From Blastomussa wellsi (lineage: Eukaryota; Cnidaria; Anthozoa; Scleractinia; Plerogyridae), in NCBI GenBank assembly GCA_947652115.1, contig OX393565.1:24799003-24863002 (forward strand): a stretch of 64,000 nucleotides of DNA, read 5' to 3'. The notes under the pieces were generated by a model. It made no database searches. It was not told the origin of the DNA and was given only the letters and a program-made list of their open reading frames with translations. This document shows positions 35,668 to 50,400 of this stretch, one piece after another; position 1 is the first letter of the stretch, and each line of letters starts with the position of its first letter. A program made the translations under genes and the position numbers.

Positions 35668-38600
35668 GTATCTTTATAGATCTCTTATTTTTCAACGATC
35701 GAATATTAAAAGCTCATTTTTATGTGCGTGAAATATTGTTGCCATAAATGTCGATTGTTTCCCGTGGCAGAATTTTAACAGTCATCGCTGAGCAAGATAC
35801 TTCAAGGTTTCTTTGGATTCATACCAACAAAACATAGATGGAGAACAATCTTTGTTACAGCGTTTTTGATATATCAGTGTGTTTTGTAAAGATCGTTTTC
35901 ACATGCATGCAGTACCGCAACAACATTCAGCGAATGAAGTCAAGAAAAAGCGATAATTTATTTTCTTACAGTAAATGGATAAAAATTCATTTCTCCTGGC
36001 ATTAGGACTTTGTGTTATTCCAATTAACTGCTGATATTAGTCGAAATGTTTTGCACAAATTTGCAGAGCCCAGTACGAGGTCTCCATACATATGTACCTC
36101 TTTGTCATCATTCTCATTTCCACCAATGACTTACTTTCATTTGGTTATCTGCGTCACTGATTAAATTTTCTGAATGAACAAACATTTACAAACACGCTTT
36201 TCCTACTTCTTTCGTCAAATGAAGTTTTCGAGGGGTTGGTTTCGTTCGGAACTAAAGTAAGAGACACGTCTAATCGTGTGAAAGTATAAGTTTCCTGCAT
36301 TCCTTTCGTTTTAATTATGACGGCTTAAAATGGTGAAAATAAAATACCAACAAGCTGTCAGAAACTGGGATCGGAAATTTCCTATCAAATTTTCAACTAG
36401 TCGAACTGACAAAGCCTTCATGTAGAACTTTAAATATCTAACTTGGTCAGTGAACTGAGCAGAGCACTCAGTTGAAACAGCCAGCATTTCTTGAAACGCC
36501 ATCTTAACCAATGTAATATTTTATCCTCGGCATGTTCATTTTTGTACCATATGTATATTAGTAACTTAATTTTGTATTAACAATTAATGTAACTATGTAC
36601 TTAAAATCAACTAATGTAAGTAAGTAATTATTGTCAGTATTGTATATGTTTGTTGTGTTTTCAATAAAAATAAAAATAAAAAAAAGAGAATAAAAAATCA
36701 GTTTACTGAGAACCTAAAAAAAAAAAGGTTACGTTTCCCACAAGCACGCTATTTATGTATTTTCATTTTTTAAATGATTTTTTTTTCATTTTCATTGTTA
36801 TCAACAATTAGAAACTTGTCAAGCCAACCAGTTTCGCTGTGGAAATGGAAAGTGCGTCTTTGTACACTGGCGTTGCAATGGCTATAATAACTGTGGTGAT
36901 AATTCCGACGAGCAATGCAGTAAGTTGTTTTGTTTATAAGATTGCCCTCTAGTTTAATTGTACGATTCTTACTGGTGTGGCCCTGACGTTGCCCAATTTA
37001 TAATTTCACATTGGAGTCAAACATTCAATACACTTGCCATTTAGACGAGCTGATCACCAAATTATGTTGCTCTCTTTCGCTTTAACAGTTTTAGCTAGTG
37101 TGGCCTGAATAGACCATAGCTTATAGGTCTTATAGGTTAAAAACTTGCACCAAACTAAAAGACGTTAACCTACAAGTGTCTTTAAAATGTATAATTTGGG
37201 TTTATCAACTGGGTTGATAATGTCAATTGGCCACCGCAAAGAGATTCAAGAGCTGACGTTTCGAGCGTTAGCCCTTCGTCGGAGCGAATCGCTCCGACGA
37301 AGAAACCTGGGGTAAATCATCAAATCATACAAAATAAATCTACCACAACAAAATGCTGCTGAATAATTGGAATATAAATAAAAAATGTTCGTATTGTTAA
37401 CTCGTTTCTCTCCTTTTTCATGTGCTTGATTGAACGAAACAGCCGCAGGTTAGTGTCTGTGGTATTAATTTGATGTAGCCAGCAATACGTAACAACTTTT
37501 TATAGCAACAGAGTAAAAACCTTCTCGCAGATATTTTCCGATGCCCAACGCTCAGAGGCAAATAACTGTACTGGGAGACACTGACAAATCACGATATTTT
37601 TCGATAACAAAGCTCGATAATGTTTAAGTTTTAAGTTCTGAGTTTGTTTTGGTATCACGAACAGTGGAATGGTTTTCAATTCTGATTGGCTGGCATCTTC
37701 GCTTTCTTGTTTCTGATTGGTCCACGCGGCGGGCTAAAATATATTTTATCCCACAAAATACGCCACAATGCCCGAAGAAATGATTATAATACTATTTGCC
37801 ATAATATTAGTCAGTTGATAATGCGCGTAAGCAGACCATCACTTCTAGGTAGATATTTAAAGATCAGGTGATTGATCGTGATTGACTCTCAAGCAAAAAA
37901 AGGGATAAAAAGTGCATCGAGTGTTAAAATTACTTCCTTCGCATTCTCATCAGGGAATTGCGAAGATTACGAGTTTTCCTGTACAAATGGAAAATGTATT
38001 AAGGAGTGGTTTCGCTGTTGGAAGGGCGATCAGTGCGGTGATAATTCAGACGAACAGCAGTGTTGTAAGTGCATGTAATTGTTTGATTCCTTTCAGCCTT
38101 TAGTCATAGTGTTTCAGTGTATCATGTAATGCCTACAGTCACTCCGATTTCAGGTTCGTCGATCACTTGCCTTGCAAAGGACTTTAGAATTTTTAATTTG
38201 AGCGAGTTGCTTTTCTTGTGCCCTGGGTTGGTTCTATATTTTGTGAGCTGATTTTCTTTGTTTATGATATGATTTTCTTTTATTCCTTTAAAGTTGTGTT
38301 GATTTTGTTTTGATTTTGTTGAAGGCGTGAGTTTATCTTAAGGCTACACAATACCGATAGGGGTGTCCTTCAGAAAAATATTCCTACCTATGTAATGGGG
38401 CATGTTTTCAAGGAAACTACCACAAACTATATATCCATGGAAATGTCTTGAATTGTAGAATTCGAAAAAAAATATCAAAGGCAAACGCTGATGTAAAAGC
38501 ACTGCATTGTGTTAACTCAGCAAACATCAATCTCTCAAAGTGTGTCAGGGATTTACTGATTCCGATTAGTTACCTTTTATAAACCCGCAAAGTTACAGCA

Positions 38601-41600
38601 TCGTTCGCAACTGCCAAATTAAAGAAAGACACAATTTTGTTCCTCAATACTTAATGAATGTTCTGGCCCGTCAATTCTACATACCGAGTTTTCGCCCTTC
38701 AAAGATTTGTAAACATGTCTCGTCTTTACTGAAATAGCCGTCAACAGAATGTGCCGCCAGCCAATCAGATGACGTTCACAGCGAGCAAAATGATATTTTC
38801 GCGGGAATTCTAGGACAATATTATTGTGTGGCAGTCACGTTCTTCTCGTTCACTTGTGTTTAACGCACGATACTGTATTCAAAGACATGTTTATTCGGTT
38901 TAGGTTCGACGGTGATGTCTTCGAATTGATTTGCGAGAACTGACTTTGCAAAATAAAAGCGGTAAGCGGTCTCCCAGGGGAGCCGACACGCTAAGAGGAC
39001 TATGACACATTATAGTTTTATTACTCTTGGCGGCGAGAGGCGGGCTTCTTTAGCGTTCTTTAATCCTTCAACAGATTTTCTCTTTAAATAGAACACTTTA
39101 CAGATTTTCCAGGCACCATTAAATCAAAAAAATCGTTATATTCAAATTTCGGAGATCGATCGAGAGGGTATGTGCCCAGGGGGGTACTCAAAATAATACA
39201 TGACGGGGGGGTCCGACGGAGCCTCGTACTGCAAACCCAAAAAAATACCCGACCCTGAAATTTTAGACCTAAAAAAATACATGGCACAAAATTTCATACC
39301 CAAAAAAATACACGACTTTAAGACCTCAATTTGGATTTATTCAATCAAACAGAACCTTCTAATGCACAATTTTGCACCTATAAGCTAATGAAATTGATAT
39401 GTCCGTTAGTGTCTCTTCATCCTCCCTTCTGCTCCACATTTACAGATAGGTCCTCATTGTGACACTATCAGCATACATTATCATTGCATTGTAGTCATGA
39501 CGCAAAAATAAAAATTTACATTTTCAAACAGGAACTGTAACGAGTGTTGAAAAATATACCACAATACACTTTTGACAAAATTATAAAGTATTCGAAATGT
39601 TTCCGTTAATTTCTCTCGGTAATCTACATTTAAGAGACTAGTGTACTGTATAAATGATGACTCTCCGAAACCATCCATGGTGCGGAAACGTCATAATATT
39701 GTACTCTTAAACAAAATTGAAATTTACATTTTAAAACAGGAACTGTAACGAGCGTTAAAAATAAACTACAATACTCTTTTGACAAAAAATCTAGAGTACA
39801 AAGTTCTCGAAATGTTTTCCTTAATCTCTCTCGGTAATCTACAGTGGAGGTCACATTCAAGACGAGCAGAATCCGAGCTAAGGAAATTGAGCGCGCTCTA
39901 AAGCAAAAGGGATTACACGTGCAAGTAATGATAAACCGTGGTGATGCACAGCTCCCGGGGAGCAGCTCAAGTGACACGAAAGACTTTGATGGACATCATT
40001 TAAATGAGTCATAGAGAAAAGAGAAATAAACAAGATTGCAAATTACATTGTATTGTCTTCTTTATACTATTAACAAAATATTTCGAATGAATATTTTTCT
40101 GATCTACTGATCGCGACAAAATTTATAACCCAAAAAAATACACAATTTTTTTCAAGACCCCAAACAAATACGTGACAGATTTTTCGACCCAAAAAAATAC
40201 CGAGCATGTAAATTTTAACCCCAAAAAAATACGTCGGACCCCCCCGTCATGAATATTTTGAGTACCCCCCCTGGGGGTATGTGTCGAGTTGAGAAGTAAT
40301 TTTTGACACCCGGCAACAACATAAGTTTGATCCCCAGGTCAGAACGAATTCCGTTTCTGTAAAGCGACTATATACACGCTTTCAACGCCCCGTTCCCAAG
40401 GAGAAATTAAGGTTTAAAATTCCGACGTTCTTGCAGGTTCAAATTTTAAATACAATTTTTCAATAAATATAATTAATTAATAATTAATTTATTATTCTTT
40501 TCCTCTTTATCCACATAAAACTTTAATGGGAAATCAGCCTGGCGTATGTATCTTCTACTTATATATTAATTGATTGTATTGTTAGTTGGCTGATTTTTTG
40601 ACTGACTGACTAATTGACCGACTGAATGAATAACTGACTTACTGATTGACTGACTGACTGACTGACTGATTGACTGACTGACTGACTGACTGATTGACTG
40701 ACTGACTGACTGATTGACTGACTGACTGACTGACTGATTATGACTGACAGCCAAGGCCTTACAAATGAAAGTGTTTGCACAAGTTGAAATTCCTTAAAAT
40801 GTCACTGATATTGTCTCATTTTGCTAAGATATGTTTTGAGATCTTTAAAATACCACCAAAAATCGCCGTTTTCTTTCTATCACGAGTCAATTGTGACATT
40901 CCGTCACTTTAGCTGGGGAGGGGACAAGAATCTTCTGACCGTTGAATTGCCTGTGGACGTAATAATTTATTCCTAATTCCAATCCTATTTCTCCACTGTC
41001 GCAGGAAAAAGTTTTTTATTTCGTGCATGCTGATGATCGGCTGCGTGCGCGGTAGAGTTTAGAAAATTTATTTTTACTGCATTATAATTGAGAGAAAAAA
41101 AACCAGCTAGTGCTACCGTTGTTTATTAATCTTTTAATCGTTTGTCTTTTTTATGTGGTTTATTGGGACAATCAGCAAGTAAGTGCTTAACGTTGTTTTT
41201 TTTACTTATACTCGCGTGCTGGCATTGAACGCAGTGCTGTGGGTCGCCTCTTATCTTTCATTGTAGTATTTGTGAATGTTTAGCCCTACCCTACCCAATC
41301 CCCGTAGCTCCCGATTTTGTATAACGGACCATGCGTGCTGCACGATGTAGTTACTGGCTGGGCTAACTCCGTAGTTAAATCCGAATCATCCCTGGTTAAA
41401 TCCGTGAATACACTACAATCATGCTTTCATCTCAACCTTTTGAACAAAACTAACTCAAGAAGGCAATCTAGGCAATCAGAACTTATTTATCTTCAGTCGT
41501 TCAAACTTGTAGTTGGATACTTATTTTACACCTTTTCATTATTTAGCCAATGCTAAAATATGTTAATTTGGATAAATATAGGTAGCTGTAAATACCGTGT

Positions 41601-44600
41601 ACATTGCAATATAATGGAAATTTTATTCATGATACCAAACTGACATGAATATTAAAAACACATCACGAAAAGGGAAGACGATATTAACCCTATAACATTC
41701 CATATGAAATTAACCCGAAACAATACGAAATACCGGTATCTATTAAAGGCCAGCTACAGGGGAGAATAAGGAGATGTTTATAACCTCACTTCTCACCTGA
41801 CCTCCTCATTTCACCTCACCTCACCTCACCTCACATCATCACACCTCACTACCCACCTCACCTCACCTAACCTCACCTTACCTTACCTTACCTCGTCTCA
41901 CCTCACCTCATCTCACCTTACCTCACCTCAACCCACCCCAAGTCACCTCACCTCACCCCACCACACCTCACTACCCACCTCACCTCACCTCACCTTACCT
42001 CACCTCAACCCACCCACATCACCTCACCTCACCTCACCTAATCACACCTCACTACCCACCTCACCTCACCTCACCACACCTCACCTCACCTTAACTTACC
42101 TTACCTCACCTCACCTTACCTCACCTCAACCCACCCAACGTCACTTCACCTCACCTCACCTCATCTCACCTCACCTCACCTCACCACACCTCACTACCCA
42201 CCTCACTTCGCCTCACCTTGCCTTATCTCACCTCACGTCACCTCACCTTACGTCACCTCAACCCAACCCACGTCACCTCACCACACCTCACCTCATCACA
42301 CCTCACTACCCACCTAACCTCACCTCACCTCACCACATCTCACCTTACCACACCTCACCTCACCACACCTCACCTTACCTCATCTCACCTTACCTCATCT
42401 CACCTTACCTCACCTCACCTTACCTCACCATACCTCACCTCGCCACACCTCACCTCACCACACCTCACCTCACCTCACCTCACCTCACTTCACCTCACCT
42501 CACCTCATCTCACCTCACCTCACCTCACCTCATCTCACCTCACCTCACCTTACCTCACTTCACCACCAACCTCACCTTACCACACCTCAGCTCGCCTCTC
42601 CTCACATCACCTCACCACACCTCATCTCACCTCACCTCACCTCATCTCACCTCACCTCACCTCACCTCATCTCACCTCACCTCACCTTACCTAACTTCAC
42701 CACCAACCTCACCTCAACTCACCTTACCACACCTCAGCTCGCCTCACCTCACATCACCTCACCTCACCTCACCTCATCTTACCTCACCTCACCTCACCTT
42801 ACCTCACCTCACCTCACCCCAATTAACCTCACCTCACCTCAAGACCCTGAGAGATGATAAAAAATCGTTAAACTCACGGCAGAACCGTGAGAGCTGGCAG
42901 GTCTACACCTCACCTCACTTCATCTCACCTTACCTGACCTCACTTCACCTTACCTCACCTCACCTCACCCTACCTCACCTCACCTCACCTTACCTTATCT
43001 CGCCTCACCACACCTCACCTCACCTCACCTCACCTCATCTCACCTCACCTCACCTCACCTCACCTCACCTCACCTCACCTCACCTTACCTCACCTCACCT
43101 CACCTCATCTCACCTCACCTCACCTTACCTCACTTCACCACCAACCTCACCTCAACTCACCTTACCACACCTCAGCTCGCCTCACCTCACATCACCTCAC
43201 CTCACCTCACCTCACCTCACCTCATCTTACCTCACCTCATCTTACCTCACCTCACCTCACCACACCTCTCATCATCTCACCTCACCTCACCTCACCCCAA
43301 TTAACCTCACCTCACCTCAAGACCCTGAGAGATGATAAAAAATCGTTAAACTCACGGCAGAACTGTGAGAGCTGGCAGGTCTGCACCTCACCTCACTTCA
43401 TCTCACCTTACCTGACCTCACTTCACCTTACCTCACCTCACCTCACCCTACCTCACCTCACCTCACCTTACCTTATCTCGCCTCACCTCACCTCACCTCA
43501 CCTCACCTTACCTTGCCTTACCTCACCTCACCTCACCTTACCTCACCTTACCTCACCTCACCTCACCTCACCTTACCTCACCTCTCACCTCACCTCACCT
43601 CACCTCACCTTACCTCACCTCACCTCACCTTACCTCACCTCTCACCTCACCTCACCTCACCACACCTCACCACACCTTACCTTACCTTATTTTACATTAT
43701 CTTACCTTACCTTTTTTTTCTTTTTTCTTAATGTGGCGGCGTCACCAAATACACCAGACTGTAAGAAATTACCTTATATAATTTCTAGTTTAAAATATTT
43801 TAGCTATTCCCTGGTAAAATAAACTAAACTCACAATTTAGATTAATCCCTTGATACAACTAACTATAGATTATTCCTTTAGCTTATATACGATGTGAGAA
43901 ATATTTCAGAAACAGAATGCCTATTGATGTTAATATAATAACAACAAGACAGCCATTGACCCCGAGTATAAACCTTGCTGGCACGAGTATTGCCGATACA
44001 TCATATTGTGAATGTCACGCTATAACGCAATTTTTGTTAAACAGTCTGAGTTACCTTTATGTTCAAATGACTTAAGATAAAAACAGAGTTGATCAAAAAC
44101 TTGTAAGAACAAAGTGACACGAGGCACTAAGCCAAAGGCTTTTATTTTTACCGGATTAATGTTAATGCCCTGCCATTTTTAACGTTTTAGTTATTTCAGG
44201 CTGCTGGTACTATATTTATATTTACTTTCCTTTGTAAGTTAATTGATTTAAATCTCTTGGGTACAATAAATGTTGCTGTTATAAATAAACGTTTAATAAT
44301 TATTATTATTTTATTTTCACTTGCTTTTTCTAATCTCTACGTTTGGCTGAACGGCCCTGATGTCATATATCTAGGCAGTAAGTAAACATTTTGAAATTCA
44401 TTCATTCATAGAATACTCAGCAGTATTTTCCAATCACAGGACTTGTATTACCGGGAGACCTTTCTCAAACAGTACGTGTCGCGGTCTACTACGGGTTGGG
44501 TGGCGGGAAACCTGCGCGAGTGAATTTTAATTACTTTTGATTTGATAAGAAATTAAAGTGGCGGTAGTTTTATAAACCAATCACAAAGCGCAGGACTGTA

Positions 44601-47394
44601 AAACCAATACAAATGATAATTACCTTGACACTCAAGTGAAAACCCCTCGATGAAGTTAAATAACTAACTTAATATTTTTAATTTCAAAAATATTGTAGCC
44701 TTTTTCATATTTTATTGTCTCGAAAAGTAAATGAGTAAACAAGCAAAGTATTATAACGGCATTTAAAAACTCACAAATGGTTGTGGTTTAATTCCTATTA
44801 TTAAATTATCCTTCTCTTTTTATCTTTGTTATGGCCTGGTCTCCTCCTTATTCAGAATGTGAGTATAATACCTTTTATGACTTAGTGTAGAAAGTTGGAG
44901 TTATGAGGAAACTTCGTTAGTCAAAATTACTAATATAGAGCTGGTGAGATATTTGTTTCATTTGCCTTGCTGATTTTGCTTTCTTCTCTCTCTGTTTTTA
45001 TGGGATTTGGCGTTCATATCATATGGGACAATCAGGCGGTAAGTAAATAATTCATTAGGATTTCGAGCACACAACGTAATAGGCCATTTCCGAGTTCTCT
45101 TTTGCCTCAGCGTCAAAACGAGTCTAAGTGCGAAAATGAGTTTTACCTCCATCTTCATTCTCATGTAAAACAAGCTTATCTCCGCATGAATAGCTTCGCA
45201 CTTAGACTCGTTTTGAAAGTGAGGGAAAAGGGAACTCGGAAATGGCCTAAGGAACACCGTCCAGAACAGGAACACCGTCCAGAACACCAGAACACGTACC
45301 GGAACACCCCGGAACACGGAACACCGGAACGCCGGAACAACCCGGAACACCAGAAATACCAATAAATTTCTAAAAAAAAAAAAATGAAATTCTGCTGTTC
45401 CAGGGTGTTCTTGTGTTTCATGTTCCTGGGTGTTCCGGTGTTCCGGGGTTCCGGTATTCCTGGTTCTAGTGCATTCCATTAATTATTGTATAACAAATTA
45501 TTATTTTTTCTCCTTTTCATCACTCGACGACAACAAATCATACAAACCAGCTGGTAAGTAATTATCTATTATTCCTACCGTATTGTAAGGTTTATAATAT
45601 TAATTTCGTTGGCATAAGGGCTTAAGCCGCATCAGGGCTCGCATCCATCACTTACCCACTCACACATTCATTCATTCTTTCTCTCTCTCTCTCTCTCTCC
45701 CTCTCTCCGAGTTCTCTTCCTTTCAATCATTCATTCACTAAGTTAATCAATTAATCATTCATTCATTCATTAATAGATTTTCGATAACCATCCAGTGGCA
45801 AACTTCAGCATACCCCAAATGCAATTAATTAATTAACCATTCAAAAAGCCAAATTAATGTACTATTTAGTGCATCAATTAGGTTTTTTGACGTTTAGCTT
45901 TCCAAATTAATTAGTGATTTTCTTTCTATCTCTTCATGATGGCGACCTGAAACTAACCAGGCTGTAAGTAACTTGCTATTTTTGCATTCTTTTTGAATTA
46001 ATACACATTGCGAGAAAGAAAAGCTAATCTTACTGCGGGTGCTTAATAAGACAGTTAGCTCAACGGACAGATGCTCGGCTGAAATAGTAATAAATTATTG
46101 TGAGGTTATAAATGTCTTGTTCGTTATCCGCTTATCCTATGTCTTGCTAGCTCTTACAAAAATAACTGGCTATACATTGATTTATTTAGTTGATCTCGGT
46201 TGGTGCGACTGTTTGGATTGAGATAATGGAAAGCACCCATTGTAACTATCCGCAACTACACCTGTTTAATAATGGAAATAAAATGACTTGTCGGGGATAT
46301 NNNNNNNNNNNNNNNNNNNNNNNNNNNNNNNNNNNNNNNNNNNNNNNNNNNNNNNNNNNNNNNNNNNNNNNNNNNNNNNNNNNNNNNNNNNNNNNNNNNN
46401 NNNNNNNNNNNNNNNNNNNNNNNNNNNNNNNNNNNNNNNNNNNNNNNNNNNNNNNNNNNNNNNNNNNNNNNNNNNNNNNNNNNNNNNNNNNNNNNNNNNN
46501 TCTTCCTTTCAATCATTCATTCACTAAGTTAATCAATTAATCATTCATTCATTCATTAATAGATTTTCGATAACCATCCAGTGGCAAACTTCAGCATATC
46601 CCAAATGCAATTAATTAATTAACCATTCAAAAAGCCAAATTAATGTCCTATTTAGTGCATCAATTAGGTTTTTTGACGTTTAGCTTTCCAAATTAATTAG
46701 TGATTTTCTTTCTATCTCTTCATGATGGCGACCTGAAACTAACCAGGCTGTAAGTAACTTGCTATTTTTGCATTCTTTTTGAATTAATACACATTGCGAG
46801 AAAGAAAAGCTAATCTTACTGCGGGTGCTTAATAAGACAGTTAGCTCAACGGACAGATGCTCGGCTGAAATAGTAATAAATTATTGTGAGGTTATAAATG
46901 TCTTGTTCGTTATCCGCTTATCCTATGTCTTGCTAGCTCTTACAAAAATAACTGGCTATACATTGATTTATTTAGTTGATCTCGGTTGGTGCGACTGTTT
47001 GGATTGAGATAATGGAAAGCACCCATTGTAACTATCCGCAACTACACCTGTTTAATAATGGAAATAAAATGACTTGTCGGGGATATTGTTTATTTGCACC
47101 ATTGTAGTGTCATTTGCGGCGAAGAGGCGCAAATAAACAATATTCTCTATGTCTTTTTGTTCCCTTATTCAAACAATTTGAAGAAAAAAAACGGATCGTT
47201 TGCAGTTTTCGGCTCTCCACTCTATACTGCCGAGCCAGTGTTTTTAGATTTCTTCACTATGAAGAACTTGCAATTGGTGGTTAATTAAAAACAGTGTTTT
47301 AGTCGTTTTAACGTGGTCGACAGGCCGGCTAGACTGGAGAGAAAAGATGTGTTACTGATTTATACGAATTCGCAGAGACGGGTTCGTTACTTAT

Positions 47395-47462
<68 letters not shown>

Positions 47463-50400
47463 GAAACTGTGTGCTTTTTCGGTCATTTTAACACTGTCTT
47501 TTATTATTTTTCATTTCCTTGGATGGTTTTCTTCTGAATTTAGCTTGTGAGTATTTTAGACTATTTTTTTTTCACATTCATGTTTCTTATCCCCCGAAAT
47601 TATAACATAATAAACACAAAAGTTACTTTAATACTTAGGGTTATAAGAGTGGCACCGAGGGCTGAAAGAAGCTGAAAATGAATCATTTAAATTTGGCGTT
47701 GTTTTATTAATATAAATTCACTAATTTACCTTTATTACATTTTCATTTTTATCATGTGTGGATAAACTGAATGCAATCATCAAGGCTGTAAGTTGCCTGC
47801 TAAGTTTGCTTTGTTTCATTTTGGTTTTTATGTCTTTTTGTTTGTTTGTTTGCTTGATTGATTGCTTTTGGAAAATTATCTTATGCCATGCACGCAAAGT
47901 AATTTGACTGATTGAATTTTTAAGATTTTCTATGGCGATAATGATATCTATGTGTACTGCCAGTGATAATTATTTGTCTTTATTACATGCATCATGAAAT
48001 CTATTGTGCAACCGCCCCAAACTTTTACTAATTCTTTAATTTTTTGTCCTTTTTTTCTCTTGCTTGCTCCTGTCAACGGATATAAATCAGGGAGTAAGTA
48101 GTCCTATTTAAAATACCCAAATCAACCAGTCGGTCATGTCATTCATGTGGTGCGTGATCTGAGTCTCTATAGGGATGATCACCAATCAGTCATGTTGTCT
48201 AAGTTTCTATAGTTCCTTAGTACAACCTAGTTAGATTAAGCACATAAAATCAAAAATCAAAAGAATTCTCCAAGAACGGAGGCAAAATAATTAGGGCCAT
48301 TATTTCCTCTCTACTTTGCTAATATGTCCTTTTTCCTTTTATTCCTGTCCTCTGTGAATTCCTGCTGGACAATATAGACCGTAAGTATATGATAATATGA
48401 TAAGTAATAACATAATAATACGAATATAATATCCCAGTAAATATTAACTACTGACTGACTGACTGACTTGGTTGGTTGGTTGGGTTGGTTGGGTTGGTTT
48501 AGCAATCTATCGAATGCTTGATCGATCGATTGATGCTCTAATAAGTTTCCTTTCAGTCTATTATGTCCCTGCAGAAAGTTCTAAAATGAAACAAAGGCTT
48601 TCCCTCGGGGGAGGTTGCTTAATGCAGCATTTGCAGTAATACAGACTGAAAGTTCTTTTATTTTGTTGATTGTACATGAAAAAAATATAAGCATACGTGC
48701 TAACGTTCTTTATGTTACTTTGAATTTCTTTGCTAGGCACACCAAGCTGTAAGTATTTTTTCTTATCTGCTTATGAAACTATTACATGATTATAATAATA
48801 GAGTGTGTTCGCGTGACGTCACGGCGGCCATTTTGGAGGAGTGCAACAAAGAAATGGTAGCCATGTTGGAGGAGTGAAGGAGTCTTTTGGGAATTAAACT
48901 CTATTTTCATGCAAATTCTTCCTTTTGTTTCAGTAAAACAATATAGATGCTAGTCACGTGAGCGAAAACACTCTATATAATAATTTAAGTAATAAATTGG
49001 GGTGTCTAGAGGAAAGAGAAGCTATTAAAATGGCGAACAAGACATTCGTCGGCATTTTCGTCCCCAGAGGCCGCGCTCCCTTTAGTCATCACCAAGAATC
49101 GCGACCTCTTGCCGCCTCCAAAACTGGGCGTCCGCGAATCACGGACTCATTTTCAAATCTGACAAATCTGATTGACTGAAAACTACAGAACGAGTTCTCT
49201 GTTTATGCTCATAATTTGGGGACGGCCAGAGACCTCGATTCTTGGTGCTGACAAAAAGCTAGGATCCAGGCCTCTGGGGACGAGAATGATACGGCGGTAA
49301 ATGATGTCAAAACTGTAGTTCAGGTTTTGCTTTGTAGGATTATATAAGACTTTCTAGGGTTTGCTAACAGATCACTACACCACATTAAAAATTTCACACA
49401 TTTTTAGTTTTTGCGTTTTGTAAAAAGTATCACAAGAAAGAGTGATTCTTGAAAAATTATTTGGGGAAAAATGTGTTCCCATTGCCATGGGTACAGGGGT
49501 GCCGTCGGAGGTCCGAAACCCTGACCCTGTTTAGGAGCAAGGAAAACGTTGTTTTATATTATAGTGCTAATATCTAGTCCTAAAAATGATCTAATGTTTA
49601 CTGATGACTTGCTAAATATATACTGATGAACATTTCTGATTTTGGACATGCTTAAAACTCAACGAAAGTCATACCCTGTCTAGGACGACTCCTTAAAACC
49701 CATACCCTGTTTAGGCCAGCTGTTTAGGGCAGACTCGCTTGAATTCCATAGCCCGTTCTGAGGACTGAGAGGTCAAAAACCATACCCTACCCAGCGGCAC
49801 GTCCCCGTATAGCCTATATAACTGAGTACCCCCCCCCCCCCCCTGAGAATGCGACCTAATATTCCTATTCGCGTGGAGCCTCCCGTTATACTCCGCTACT
49901 GTGATTATTCCTCCCCCCACCCCCACCCACCCCTTGGAGGGGGGCGTGGTATAGGTTCGTCTGGAATTTCTCGAAATAATGCTGAAACGATGATAGTGTT
50001 TAACTTGATTGTGAATACAAAAGCAAAATAGACACACTAATTCAATAAATGTAAAGTAAATATTGGAAGCATTATACAAAGACATAAATACCTAATACTA
50101 ACAAAGGTTTCTATTTTTCTTTTGGTTTAATTTTCTGTGCTGGAAAATCAGCTGGTAAGTAAAACATTTACTTTATTTAACGAATCGTGAAAAGAAGCCT
50201 AAGCCATGGGCATTTGAGAATACGAGGGAAATGTAGAAAACACGAACCACAGGAGAGTGTTTTCTACATTTCTCGGGTATAATACATGGCTTCTAAAGGC
50301 TTCTTTATTTGCTTTATGATATAGATTTTATACGCCGCGAGTAAAAGCAACAAAATGACAATGAAAAAACTACATGTACCACTATTTTGTATTCTGTACA

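Larger units (their letters stand above)
45715..47086. repeat. 786-bp near-identical tandem duplication across the assembly gap
   Basis: 45715-46300 and 46501-47086 align at a constant offset of 786 bp. Two single-base differences were noticed (for example cataccc/catatcc). Both copies contain the GCT micro-exon. Confidence 0.9.

Noticed and set aside
38323..38330. Possible micro-exon gaag-GC-gtgagt
   Set aside because: Only 2 nt between acceptor and donor, so it breaks the frame that all other candidates keep.
38949..38960. Possible micro-exon aaag-CG-gtaagc
   Set aside because: 2 nt, with no pyrimidine tract upstream.
40566..40754. Minus-strand open frame of Ser-Gln-Ser-Val repeats
   Set aside because: Translation of the TGAC microsatellite.
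42218..42694. Long open frame of His-Leu-Thr-Ser-Pro repeats
   Set aside because: Produced by the CCTCA pentanucleotide array; no splice sites or non-repeat residues.
41795..43715. CRISPR-like array
   Set aside because: Simple pentanucleotide repeat in a eukaryotic genome; no regular unique spacers.
47313..47537. Open frame with a Tyr-Ile repeat
   Set aside because: Created by the AT microsatellite.
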